In this document: one piece after another, positions 1-11,993 of the stretch | Position numbering within the stretch: the stretch's first letter is position 1 | Layout of the letters: each line of letters opens with the position of its first letter | DNA from: Sycon ciliatum | Lineage: Eukaryota; Porifera; Calcarea; Leucosolenida; Sycettidae | DNA length: 64,000 bases | Assembly (NCBI RefSeq): GCF_964019385.1 | Contig: NC_088649.1 | Coordinates: 9,609,552 to 9,673,551 of the forward strand | Direction: 5' to 3' | Notes under the pieces: model-generated | Told to the model about the DNA's origin: nothing | The model's database searches: none | What the model saw: the letters and a program-made list of their open reading frames with translations, nothing else | Program-made: the position numbers and the translations under genes

Positions 1-383
1 CTCAGACTTAGGTTTAGCTCTACCGCAATGCGATGCACGGGCGCCTATCATGCCAAGTCGGCGAGCAATACCATAGGATCATGTACACTGTATGCTTATA
101 CATGAAGCTTGGAGTGCGCAGCGGCCGCTCTACAAAGAGAAATCTGGCACGCCTTTACCCATCGGGGCTTGAAGGATTTTTTTAGAGCGCGAAAGTACGC
201 TTTCGTTGCATTATTGGGTCCATCCCACGCAACTGCTGCCGTTAGCAGTTGGTGGGTGTGCACATTGTGCACTTTGTACATGCACCGGTACATGGAGAGA
301 CAGTGACGTTTTTAGTCGTCATGTGAGCTTTCTGCAATTATCAGTTACCGGTACCTTTGCTTGGCAGTATAGACGCGTCTGCA
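1..383. other. No gene supported
   Basis: Short reading frames exist on both strands but none shows a domain, splice sites or a codon pattern that I can defend. Nothing further is visible before the tandem repeat. Confidence 0.5.
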
Positions 384-554
384 AAAAATGGTGGCTATCA
401 TAAAAAATGGTGGCTATCATAAAAAATGGTGGCTATCATAAAAAATGATGGCTATCATAAAAAATGATGGCTATCATAAAAAATGATGGCTATCATAAAA
501 AATGATGGCTATCATAAAAAATGATGGCTATCATAAAAAATGGTGGCTATCATG
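384..554 (+). repeat. 19-bp tandem repeat, nine copies
   Basis: Nine head-to-tail copies of a 19-bp unit, AAAAAATGRTGGCTATCAT. Copies 1-3 and the last read GGTGG, while the five inner copies read GATGG, so a variant unit has spread inside the array. There are no unique spacers, so this is a plain minisatellite. Confidence 0.95.
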
Positions 555-2239
555 ACCGTGATGACTTCAAACCAGTTGCTACTGTTGTTTTCCGTATGAT
601 TTGCCCGGTTCAGTTTGGTACACTTCCAAGTACCACAGATTTTATTAGATGCGAATAGCTACATGTAGCTAGTCTGTGCTCTGGCTGTTATCTTCTTGAA
701 ATTGTAACTGGTAGACGTCGAAGAAGTCGGTGGAAAGAAAGTTCAGATGCGAACTTTGAGTCCCATTACACTACGGCGAGATATTGACCTGCAATTTCGA
801 ACCGATCGACTATCCCCGGACTCCGCTGCATCATGCATCCGCGGTGCACAACCTACCCTACGCTACTACTATCTGCTTGAGAACGGTTTTATTCACAACA
901 CCATGAATTAAGAGTCAAAGCAAAAAGACAACCCACTTTCGGAAATAAATAGAACACTCGATTGAAATATAAAATTGAACGCAAAAGCTTCACACGAAAT
1001 CGTTACCTAATACGAATGCCTACCGGCATACAAAGGCGAACGGTCACGCCTCTGCCCGTTTCAGCACACTACTATCTACTATTGCTAGTGCATCGGTGTG
1101 GAAATCTAATCTATTGACTCGTGCAACTGAGTCAGCTTGCTATCAACACACAGCTATTTTTTATTGATTTGTGCGTTGAAATGATAATGCAAAATGTACC
1201 TTTACACTTCTGAAATGGGAGCATTCGATGTGTTCGTAAATACATGTATGGTGATACTCCAACGAAATGCCAAGTGTCTTCACATCATTCTAACACAACT
1301 TACAAGTGCCTACTTTTCATGTTGGGTGGCCATTGTTCGTGAAGAATATCGAGCTGGCAGCCAGTAGCCTTCACTTCAGCGCTCAGGACTCCTTCATAGT
1401 AAACGAGGGGTAAGGTACCAGGAACGACAGACTGGCCAGTTGTTCTGCGTCGCCTCGATCGGTATGCCCACCTGTTATACATATACATGTAGCTGCTAAG
1501 AGCATGGCTATTGTGAAAGAGCTGCACTCCATTTCACATCCTTCGCAAAGTGCCAACGTTTTGGCCATGTTCCCTCTCTTAGCTTCAAGCACTCTAGGAT
1601 CAGCCAGACGTTGGAAGCCGTAACTGCCAGAATTACTCTCACCTGCACCACGTCTTGACTTCAAACGTTCCATGACAAAAAGGGAATGTACTCCTCCATC
1701 TTGTCTGTTTGTGAATCTGGAATTTCACTCCTAAAACTTAGCGAAGACAATCGTTTGTATTGCGCACGAACCTGCATGTGACAGGGCTATTTGTCTACTT
1801 TATCGAAACGGGAAAGAAGCCGGAGGTGCGGATTGCACGCGGTAAGAAAAGGTGAAACAGCGGCTGCGGAAATGGATAATTTGCCTGCCCGATTTGGTCG
1901 TGGTCATACAGCATATTTTTCACTTTTCGTTCGATTCCGTTTTACTGATTAAATGAGTGTTACAGTACTAACTGAAGACAAAGAATAATGGATGGGGCAT
2001 TTTCTATGACCCAAGAAGGGGAGAGGTTAAACGCGGCGATCGTGGTCGAGTCCATTTTTAATTTAAGTACTGCAGTATGTAATTGTCAAGGCGTGTGTAC
2101 ATGTATGTCTTAGTGTTTATAAACGAAAGTTCGCCTACTACGTGTATCAATAAAGTAAGAAGAAACGACGAACATATTAACTGGTTTGAGGGAAAGAGAC
2201 AAACGGGAAAAGAACCAACATGTTACGAGTTTTGACTAA
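555..2239. other. Intergenic, no gene supported
   Basis: No reading frame here shows recognisable domains or paired splice sites. The DNA is not strongly repetitive. A promoter or a long intron belonging to the exon at 2680 is possible but not visible. Confidence 0.5.
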
Positions 2240-2555
2240 AGCTGTGTTCACAACTGGCGCGTGGACGCGGTACGCTTGCGGTTCATGCGCCCCCAAACGC
2301 GCGCTCAGCCTTTCACAAAAAACAGCAATCCGAGTCGTATTTGGCGCGTGCGACACCTTCGAGTACTAATTTTTTGACCCCGCCAGTCAAAGTGACTGGC
2401 ATGTACGCTGATACGCGCCTGATACGCGCTGAAAATTCCAACATGTTGGAAGTTCCATTTCGGCGCGTTTCCGTACGCATGGCGCCCCAAAAGCCAGCAA
2501 AAATACGCACAAACGCTTGGTTTCACGCGTACACGCGCCAGTTGTGAACACAGCT
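2240..2555. mobile_element. PIF/Harbinger-type MITE, 316 bp
   Basis: Terminal inverted repeats start AGCTGTGTTCACAACTGGCG on the left and are matched in reverse complement on the right, ending GAACACAGCT. The element is flanked by TAA on both sides (2237-2239 and 2556-2558), the 3-bp target duplication typical of PIF/Harbinger transposons. The interior is rich in CGCG-type sequence and opens short frames on both strands, but these follow from the palindromic structure and are not genes. It encodes no transposase. Confidence 0.8.
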
Positions 2556-2679
2556 TAACAGTTCACCAAGGCACTTTGCTACTTTTGGCTCAACGTCCGA
2601 TTTTTAAACATGTACCAATGTTCCTACTTTGCTAAGCATTAACCCATTGTACGTTCTTACCTGTCATTATCCCGTGCAG

Positions 2680-2841
2680 GTGAAGCCCCGGGCTTCGACC
2701 ACGACGCTGACGATATGGTGACCATAGAGGACTGGGTGAACCCGCCTGACGCAGCCGAGGAGGAGACGGGACTGGACAATGGCCCGGTTAGACGATCAGT
2801 GGTGCTACGGCGTGCAGGCATCAAGAAACTGCCTCCAGCAT
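2680..2841 (+). CDS. Orphan internal coding exon, unknown gene
   Basis: A 162-nt open segment sits between a good acceptor (CCCGTGCAG ending at 2679) and a good donor (GTAAGT from 2842). It is symmetric in phase: it enters with two bases of a codon and leaves with one. The translation is acidic and then basic: EAPGFDHDADDMVTIEDW, a proline/glutamate-rich middle, and a basic end with RRSVVLRRAGIKKLPPA. Third positions are G/C rich, as in the paxillin exons and unlike the flanking DNA. I do not recognise the family. It could belong to a gene mostly outside the window, or be a distant upstream exon of a gene spanning the 4.7-9.6 kb locus. Confidence 0.55.
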
Positions 2842-3951
2842 GTAAGTTGAATGTACATGTACGACCATACACAACACCCTCGCTAGAAACGACTCTAGTA
2901 CTTCTCTTGTTCACTGGTTTGTAGGACAGATGGAACTTCTACATTGAAGACAACCTAAGTTACCTGCTGGTGTTTCCACCTACACGTACATGTGCATGTA
3001 CATGGTAATCTCACGGCCTAGATTTACTCGACACAAAATAATTATATTTATAATCAGCAAATATTTGAGAACAACAATGGACAAGGAACTGAATGCATTC
3101 AAACGCAGTCAGGGCCTAGATTTACAACTGCGTAGAAGTAGTGCACTTTGAATTGATTACGAATTCATTTACCAACTTTGTTTCCTGTACTCTCGGTATT
3201 AGAAAGAATACACAGACAAGCAATGATTACTCTACCAGAGACATACCTGTATACGCAACAGGCGTTGGTAGCAAATAGGTTTTTCGATGAAGTAATCATA
3301 CACAACTGAGACGTTTGCTTCAGCCTTTCAGCGTTTTCTCCCGACATTAAAGGAGCCAAACAAAGCCGGCAACAGTGGCAATAGCATATCTACCTAAGTC
3401 CTGCTATCACCAAGGCATGATGAACATCTCGGTATTGTGTGTAAAATATGTGCCCTTGTGTCAGTTAATTATGGCGATACATGTAGTTCTAATTTGACCA
3501 ATACGCGTGCGTCCCTTTGAGTATTCTTGCTTCTTACATGTACATTAACCCGTGGATGCAGTCGTGTCTACTTTAGAACACATTCAATCATGGATACAAT
3601 GACTGTGCACTGGCAACGATAATTATAATAAAATAATGCAATGTAATGGCAGGGGCAAGAGAGGGAGAGACAGAGAGAGACGGAAAGAGAGCAACAGACA
3701 GACAATTATAGAGACAGAGACAGAGAAACAGTGAGGAGAGCGAGAGAGAATGGAAGAGAGCGACAAAGACATGCATACACGCGCACGCACGTACATACGC
3801 ACATACGCACATCGATGATTGAGAGCCAGATAGAAAGTAAGAAAGACGTTGCGTGTGTGTGTGTGTGTGTGTGCGTGTGTGTCTTTTCTGAGGAATACAT
3901 CTAATTGTCGAAATGTTTAGTGATTCAAGTGAAACGCTCATATTAATCACT
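2842..3951. other. Non-coding, with purine-rich simple sequence at 3655-3760
   Basis: This is the intron or flank downstream of the exon at 2680. From 3655 to 3760 it is GAGA/GACA-rich, and at 3850-3882 there is a (GT)n tract. Reading frames here are simple-sequence artefacts. Confidence 0.6.
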
Positions 3952-4057
3952 ACTGCGTCTCGGTGCAGCTCCTGCTCAGTAGTTGGCACGTTTGTCCTGG
4001 TCTCTGTGCCATTGTCTTTCATTATTCTGTTCGAGCTGGGTATGTTAACATAGCAAA
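3952..4057 (+). mobile_element. LINE 3' end fragment, family A
   Basis: This segment matches 30829-30942 on the same strand and, reverse complemented, 45907-46013. Shared blocks include CTGCTCAGTAGTTGGCACG and CCATTGTCTTTCATTATT. In the 46-kb copy the block lies downstream of a LINE-type C-terminal reading frame, so it is the 3' untranslated end of a non-LTR retrotransposon. This copy is 5' truncated. Confidence 0.65.
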
Positions 4058-4120
4058 AAAAGTATCCGTCTCAAGAGTTGCTCCTGTTGCCGGAATGTAC
4101 TTCAAGTAGACTGAAGTGTA

Positions 4121-4262
4121 CTAGTAGAGAGAGAGAGGAGAGAGAGAGAGAGATAGAGATAGAGAGAGAGAGAGAGAGAGAGGGGAGGGAGAGAGAGAGA
4201 CAGAGAGACAGAGAGACGGAGGGAGACACAGAGAAAGATGGAGAGAGAGAGAGAAAGAGTTT
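4121..4262 (+). repeat. (GA)n microsatellite
   Basis: About 140 bp of GA/GAGGGA/GACA purine repeat with minor interruptions. The frames through it are low-complexity artefacts. Confidence 0.95.
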
Positions 4263-4711
4263 AATGAAATGCTATTGATTCCTGTAGCGTTAGCTCCGAA
4301 CTGCACCTATAGTCCGCAGGCCAAAGCGGAAAAAAATGCTCCAAAAAAAATTTCGTTCCCGCTGATGGGGTACCAAGGTTTGTTGACTCTACGTGATAGA
4401 GTGTTCCTTTACGAGCACAATGATGTAGGTTTGGTGTCAGGGGACTTGTCCTTTCGCGTGGAATTGAGGGGGTTCGACAGCTGTCAAATATGCACAGCTG
4501 TCGTGTACGGGGATTCTGAGCATGCACGGAAACTGCTCAAAACGGATCAAGTGATGCACGCCACGCAGAATTTGGAAATTTTGAACTGAGTGATCAGGTG
4601 ACGGCGAACACATTGTCAAATTTCTTATTGCACGTACAGCCATTTCCTGTTCTTCCTTTCCTTATGTCAAGCAATGATTGCGCGTTGTGTTAGGCCTTTG
4701 TCGTCCAGCTC

Positions 4712-7700
4712 ATGGCGTCCTCGCCTGCTTCTTCAGAGTCCCTAAACAAGCGCAGTACTCGCCAGTCCGTTGAAGTTCCTCGTATCGAGCCAGGAAGGAA
4801 GAATTGCATATTTTGTGGATCCATCCAGAAAAGAATACCAGGTACCAACAAAAAGCAGAGTACTTCGCAGATTTTGACACTCGAAGCTGAGGAAAGGCTG
4901 AGAAAAGCTGCTGCCATACGGAAGGACGAGGGCATTTCGATTGCCATTTCAGCAGTCAGTAGCCTCATTGCAAGAGAGGCATACTATCACAAACAGTGTT
5001 ACAACGATTTTACAAGAGAGTCATCCCTTGCACGAATCCGTGACAGCACACCAGCTACATCGACCCCAGCTACATCGACCCTAGTCACTAGCTCGTCTGC
5101 AGGTAGCGCTGAGCATGACCTGTCAACACCAAGACAAGAGGGAAACATCGAAGACTTTTACCACCTAGTACACCAGTTGCTGTTTGTGGAACGCACTGCT
5201 GTTAGCATTTCACGTCTTACGGCAGACTACAACGCGACAGTACATGGAACTGCTAGGAATGACAGAACCAAAGCTGCTATCACAGAACGGTTTGGTGAAT
5301 CTGTCACTTTTGTGCGCCGTCCGTCCCGGAACAGGGCTGAGCTAGTTTTCGCTAATGCCCATGCCAGTGAGATAATAGCCAGTTTGTATGCCGAGGTGGA
5401 AGAGGCGAGGGATTCGGATGGGGTTGATGATGATATTTGGGTGGAGGAGGACAATGCAGCTAACACTTCAGGAGGTGAAGGTGTTGTAGCACAAGATCGC
5501 CTGCGTATTGTATATCACGCGGCACGTCTTTTACGGACTGCGTGCCAGGAGACAAAGGCCCAAGAGTCAAGCGGGGAAATCCCAACAGTTGCTGAAGCAA
5601 ACGCATGCTTACCCAGCCTACTCCACAACTTTCTGGCTTGGGTAGTGACTGACCAGCATCATGATGACATCGGTCAGGACAAAGTTGATTTGGATGAGCA
5701 GCTGCAACGTCACGTCTCCTCCATTGGCCAGGATTTGCTGTATATTACATCAGGACTGCCGTGCCCCAAACATGTTGTTCTGGGACTGACCCTACATCAC
5801 CTCTACCGGAGCGAGAAGCTGCTGAAAATGCTTAACCGGTTTGGGCACACCATTGCCTACTCCCAGGTTTTGGAAAGGGAGACTGCTATGGCAGAGCGGC
5901 GAGTGCGAGACGGGCACATAGTGGATGCGTTACCGGGTGGCATTGACCCCCACAGGCCATTCTACCATGTAGCAGATAATAACGACTTAAACGAGGAGAC
6001 TCTGGACGGGAAAGGGACCACACACTGCACCAACACCGTTGTTGTCCAGCCCCGTGCTTCATCTGTAAGCCGCCCTGACAGTGATGTTTCTCCTGCTGAG
6101 CCAGCACGAAAACGCAAGCGTACGCTGGCCCTCGAACCTGAGGTTCTTCCCGAATTAGTGTGCCCGACAAAAGTCAACCCAGAGCGCCGTGAGGCAGTTG
6201 ACGTGGAGACGCTGGACACCTCACTGCCTCACTGTTCTGACGCGGTGGCCATGGATGACTTCATCTGGCAGCTTGCACGGGCTTCAAAGGACGGTGACAT
6301 CGGCAACGTCATTTTGTCCCGCACTGATCAAGACCAGACAGTTCCAGCGTGGTCGGCATTTAATGCCCTGCTTCAACGCCAATGCATCCCACCACGGTCT
6401 GCCATAGGTTACTGCCCTGTGGTCAACTCGTCACCAACTGACATGTCAACAGTCTACGCCATCCTCAGAAAGTGCCTCGGTCGATGTGCCAATGCTGGCC
6501 TCCCATTTAGCATCATTGTAGTGGACCAAGCCATTTACGCAAAGGCATTGGACATTATTAACCACCGGCCTGACGAGTTCTCACCCGTGGTGCTGAGATT
6601 GGGAGCGTTTCACGCAGCCTGCACGTTCCTCGCCATCATCGGGAAGCGTTTCCGTGATGCAGGTCTCCTTGATCTGTTCGTTGAGTCCGGGATAGCTGGA
6701 CCATCTTCTGCCTCGTCTGCGTTAGACGGGACTCAATACAACCGAGCTGTGCGTTTGCACAAGGTTGTTGCAGAGGCTTTGCATCGGATGCGGTGGCAAC
6801 AGTTCGTGCAAGATGCGGATCCCACGATCATCAACCTAGCAGCCCTCCGATCTTCACTAACGTCTTCATTCAAGGAGCTACAGTCTTGTGTCACCGATGA
6901 CAACTCGGCGTGCATCACGGCATCACCGGAGGCTGTGGAGTTGCACAAGCAGTATACGGAGTACTGCCGGAAGCAGGCCGCTTCATCAGAAATGTTCAAC
7001 TTCTGGTCTTCCTACATTGCCATGGTGAGCCTTCTGCTCCGGTTCTTGCGTGCAAGTCGAATGGCAGATTGGAAGCTCCATCTGCAGTGCGTTTTGAAAA
7101 TGCTCCCTTGGTGCTTTGCGTACGACAGGCAAAACTATGCCCGCTACATGTCCTATTATTGGCTGCAAATGACCCAGTTGCCAACAACACATCCCGAAGC
7201 GGATCGGTTCCTGCAAGAAGGAGGTTTCTCCGTCCAGCGCTCCGACAACCCATTTGCTCAGGTCCCATCTGACCAGGCCATTGAACAGTCGATAAACCGG
7301 GCCACAAAGACCGTGGGAGGCATTATTGGGTTCAGCCGCCATCCAGCAACCGTGCAGAGATGGGTGTTGACTGCACATGACCGAGCCGCTGTGGCAGATG
7401 TCTGTTCGGAGCACTGTGGTATGGACAGTGGTACCGAGGAGCGAGATACCCTGCACAAAGAGTGCCAGACGGGAAGAATGGCTCGTGATGAAAACGATGT
7501 CGTGAGTGTGGTCGAGACTGTCAGCAAATTTCTCAACCCATTCGCATCTGACGGCGAGGAACCGCTGCCTTTGACACAGTTCGCATCTGGCATTGAGGCA
7601 CCCCATGATGTAGCCCAGGATCTGCTCCATGCCGAATCTCGTGGACACAAGGCCTTCACGGCTTTTCTTAGCGAGAGACTGTTGTCTGGAGCATCCGAGA

Positions 7701-9603
7701 AACAATTCCACGATCCACTGAAGAAGCTGCAGCTGAAGACCTTCACTCTGAAGAAGCAGAAGAAGAAGACTCCTGGAAGTGGTCAAGCCGAAATTCTCCG
7801 GAGTGATCGGTCAACATTCTCCAGGATTGCCCTGATTGCTCAGACCAGGCAGATGGATATGCGTCATGTCCTGTCATACCCACTTGGCCCCCTGCCCTGG
7901 GCTTTAGCAACAACGTCAGGATCTCTGGTGAAGACCAGCAAGTCTGCCCTGCTGCCGTTGCTCACGGACAAGGCGATTGTCGACGACAGTACACACCCAC
8001 ACGATGGTGCACTAATAGTCGACGCCATGGCACTGTTGAGGTCAATGAAGACTTCCAGCTTGCCATCCACGTTTGCCGAATATGCTGAGTGCATCCTAGA
8101 TCGCCTGTGTAAGTTCTTTGCACGGTATGCTCGAGTGGACTTTGTTGTTGATACGTACCGGGATATGTCGATCAAGAATCTGGAACGTTCATCACGGGCC
8201 GCTAGTGGGACTCTACGGCAGCATATCACTGGCGCTGATCAACGGCTTCCCAGGCAGTTTGCCAAGTTCCTGGCAGTGGGTGACAACAAAGAGGAATTGA
8301 TTGCATTCCTCGCCGTACAGTGGCAGCGTCCTGCCATGGTTGAGAAGGTGCCTGAGCAGAGGGAACTTGTCGTTACCAGCGGTAGCTCTTGTGTGATGAT
8401 CAAACGTCAGGCAGGTGCTACAAGTGTCGTCCCTGTACCTGACTTGGAGTGCAGCCACGAGGAAGCGGATACCCGTCTCTTGTTGCATGCATCTCATGCT
8501 GGTTCCGCAGGCTATCCCACCGTCACGGTCAAGTCCCCGGACACTGATGTAGCAGTTCTGGCTGCCTTCGCCCGCCATTGCATCTCTGGAAGATTGTACT
8601 TCCTCACTGGGACTGGGAACAAGGTTCGATGCATCGACATGGCAACTGTCAGCGACGAGCTTGGCCCAGAACTCTGCCAAGCACTGCCAGGCTTCCACGC
8701 CTTCACTGGGTGTGATAGCACAAGTGCTTTTGCATACCGCGGGAAGAAGGCTGCATTGAAGATTCTGCAAAGCACCGGTCCTGTTGGGTCTACATCTCGG
8801 CAAGCATTCACCTCCCTGGGGAAAGGCTTCGAACCACTGACAGCTGATGTGCTCCTCAACCTTGAGACATTTGTGTGCTCCTATTACAAAGTCTCTGGTT
8901 GTAGCAGCGTCAACGATGCAAGGTATGAGCTGTTCTGCACAAAGACCTTGCAGTCAAACCAGCTTCCACCATGCAAAGATGCCTTCCTGAAGCATGCCGC
9001 GAGAGCTAACTACCAAGCTGCCATTTGGCGCCAGTGCATTGTGGCCCAGCCTGCGATACCAGCACCACAAGATAATGGCCAAGGTGAGTGAGCTGACTGT
9101 AGCATATAATGCAGTTGTAGAGGAGGACTGCAGTATGAAAATGATGGATATTCTCTGAACAAGACATGTTCGTTGATGTTGCTACTTATACAATAGAGTG
9201 AATCAGCTGTGTTATCAACACAATCATGCATGAAGTAATTGACTGTTGTAGTGTAAGAAGCTTTTCTGATATATGGAGTAAATAATTTGCATTCCTCCAT
9301 CTGTTTGTTCTCCCCATTACAGGTTGGTGTCTTGACCAGAACGGTGATCTAGCTGTGGACTGGCTTAGTATACCACCCGCTCCCCACTCTGTCCTCGAGT
9401 TTCTCAGCTGTGGCTGTAAGACTGGCTGTGGAGGAGGCAATTGCTCCTGCAGGCGTCACATGCTCGTGTGTACAGATGCTTGTAGCTGTCACCATCATGC
9501 TTCAGTTCCATGCAAGAACTGCCCGGTGGAATCTGCTCCTGGACATGACGAAGTACAGGCCATCGATGAGGGAGATCTTCCGTCTGACACTGAGCAGCAG
9601 TGA
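4712..9603 (+). CDS. Large protein with FEN/PIN-like nuclease motifs and C-terminal CXC domain, two exons, 1,550 aa
   Basis: Exon 1 is 4712-9083 and exon 2 is 9323-9603. The donor AAG|GTGAGT and acceptor TTACAG|GT join in frame at Gly-1458. Near the N-terminus C32, C35, H93 and C96 (NCIFCGS ... YYHKQCYNDFT) form a zinc-like module. Near the C-terminus acidic motifs are spaced as in FEN1/XPG/asteroid nucleases: D1104 (VVDAMALL), D1147 (FVVDTYRD), E1250/E1251/D1253 (HEEADTR), D1277/D1279 (SPDTDVAVL) and D1335 (FTGCDST). Exon 2 adds VDWLSIPPAP and a CXC/tesmin-like cysteine cluster (CGCKTGC ... CSC ... CTDACSC). I have seen this architecture in many uncharacterised invertebrate proteins, often multicopy. 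The middle third has no domain I recognise. Nuclease activity and mobility are inferences. The frame is fully intact, and the start at 4712 is the first ATG in the frame. Confidence 0.85.
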
Positions 9604-11772
9604 GTCACCCATTTATGGACACACGGATAATGCACTTTCGTTTTATGTTACATGTAACTGTTCAACTCTAAACATTGGGTATACAGAACTGTGTTCACGT
9701 TGTGACATGCTTCCCTATTCTGATTCATGGGTGACTACATAGTAAGGTCGTACTGTGAGTCAGTGAGTTCTATGATTCTATGGTCTGTCAATGCAGGTAA
9801 TTGAATGAATGGCAAGTGCGGATCACGTCGGTTTACCCAGTATGTGCTCAAAACTAGTGGACCGATGCGGTTAAAAGTCAGGCACCTCTACTTGTTGCAT
9901 ACACGTGTATGTGCTGAGTGTTTTTGCTGGCTTCTGAAACAACGTAGTGTATAGTGTATAGTGTATAACAATGTAGTATGAGTATGTGGTTGGTAATAAT
10001 GCAAAGCCAACATCTTTGTTACGTCAGATTTATGTGCATCTCTCGGCGTCCATATTTTGTTGGCCGCTTAGCAGAATCTACTGTGCATAGCAGCATATAC
10101 TGTGCATAGCAGCATATACTGTGCATCTTCAGTTCCCCGCTCAAGTCCATTACTGAGTTGGCAGCGATTGGCGGATAGCCCTCCCACATTGTACATTGTC
10201 CAATGCCCATGTGATGGCATACTCTTCTTTTTGTCTTTTTTATATTTTCTACGCCTTCATTTTGATTTGATAACAGCCGAAGTTTGTTTCAGATGATGGC
10301 CCAGTCACATGGAGAAGCCCACCTACATGTGTATTTCATGTACATTATAATACTTGTGATGAGTACTCTGTTCTTTGCTTCTGATGTACATACGATCCCC
10401 AATGTGATTTGGCTACAGCTCATTTCGAAAGACTATCCATGTATTGGACATAATCTTATCAGTGATTGTAATGCTATTGTATACCAAAGGGCATTCTGAA
10501 TTGTATTGTGAAACAAGGCCCACAAGAAGTGATAAAGACTGTAAAATGTCCAGGTATATCACGAGGGGGGAGCCTCCCCTTCCACCCCATTCTGCATCCC
10601 TAATCGAGGGGCTGAGCACCCCCCTTCTACCCAACTACTGTACTTACAGTGCAATGGTATTGACCTTTTGTATGCACACAATTGTCGTACTGCGGGCGAC
10701 CCCAGCATGGGTTCTAGTTGCACGATTATCATCAAACCTTGGATACCGGTGGTTCTTGGTCTTTCTTTGGCAATGCAAAAAACTGGAACTGCTTACAGCA
10801 TAGGAAAGGTGGTAAAATTTGAATTTCGACTTCCGTTACCATGGCAACATCAAAATAATAGTATTCCTTTGATTTGGTCAACTTAGGACAAGAATCCCGG
10901 GACAAGAGATACATGATAAGAAAGCCCTAGCACCACTCTATCATTTCGTATAGTCAAACCTTGGTACCCTTCTGCTCGGAGCGAAAAATACGAATTTTGC
11001 ACCCTGGCCTGCGGACTACTACCGCTGCTTTGAGTTGACTCAGTAGGTCTGGGACACTACCCAACTACACACACTTTCACACCCAGTTGCCTGTTGATAT
11101 ACCGTAGTACATACTTGTACCTAAAGAGAATGGATCACATAGCCAAGTGGACAATTTAATACATCCAGTTCAGCGTGACAATGACATGTTGGGCGTTGTG
11201 TGTGGCCACTTGGCACAGATCAGATACTGAGATAGGCTGATGTGACGTCCCCAGGTGATTGGATGGGTGTGTGTCCGCGCGTGTTTCTAGGTGTAGTATA
11301 TCTGCTGGTTTATGTACGTGTGATTGTATGTGCATGGTCTTGTACATGTGAATGACTCGGCCATGTTTCGGCTTGCATTGGAACTGTATTCTCGACCAGA
11401 GAATGCCATTGCAATTTTGGGCAGGCGGCTAGATGAACATTGTCTTAGGATAAGTCACAGCCGATCACTAAAGAAGAACCAGAAATGGGCAGCGTCTCCC
11501 TCGAGCTGTCAAGGCTCTGCAGAGGACATGCAACCAAAAGCTGATGGCCGGCGTATGTCGGTGCTGTACTGCCAGCTTGCGGAAGCCAGTCTCACCCTTT
11601 CTACGGTTTGACAGTACAGACTTGTCTAATCCCAAGCTCCAGGTCAATACCTATTGGCGGTGCAGTGTCCTCCGTGGCCCTATGGCAGGAGCGACCTTTT
11701 GTGTAGTTCAGTTTGGCGTAGTAAGGGCGATTTCCTGTCGTCTTTTACCTCTCAGAACTTAATCTTACATAT
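9604..11772. other. Intergenic, no gene supported
   Basis: No supported gene. A 20-bp motif (GCATAGCAGCATATACTGTG) is repeated about two and a half times at 10080-10128, and a GTGTATA triplication lies at 9950-9967. A C-rich palindromic stretch lies at 10565-10630. Confidence 0.5.
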
Positions 11773-11780
11773 CTACAGTG

Positions 11781-11985
11781 TAGAGGTGTGCGTATAATGC
11801 TCGAAAAGGTGCAGCAGATTCTGCTCGAAATGCAGTGAAATTGGCAGAACCATACAAACCTTATGGCGGGCAATTCCTCGAATTCTGCTCCATTTCTTTT
11901 TCCACATACCAAACATGCATGAAACTTACCAGAAAAGGTGCCGAATTCTGCCAATTTGTCTGCCGGCATTATCCGCATATACCTA
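11781..11985. mobile_element. hAT-type MITE, 205 bp
   Basis: The left end reads TAGAGGTGTGCGTATAATGC and the right end, reverse complemented, reads TAGGTATATGCGGATAATGC. Flanking octamers are CTACAGTG (11773-11780) and CTACAGTC (11986-11993), a 7/8 match consistent with the 8-bp target duplication of hAT transposons. The subterminal ATAATGC motif is shared with the larger hAT element at 43317-44651, suggesting the same or a related transposase mobilised both. It has no coding capacity. Confidence 0.7.
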
Positions 11986-11993
11986 CTACAGTC

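Noticed and set aside
2341-2547. Small frames on both strands
   Set aside because: They lie entirely inside a palindromic MITE.
7740-7775. AAG-rich stretch as a possible simple repeat interruption in the large gene
   Set aside because: It encodes a short Lys-rich linker in frame, and the protein motifs continue on both sides.
6986-7786. 266-aa minus-strand frame inside the large gene
   Set aside because: It is antisense to the coherent plus-strand protein with conserved motifs and shows no domain of its own.
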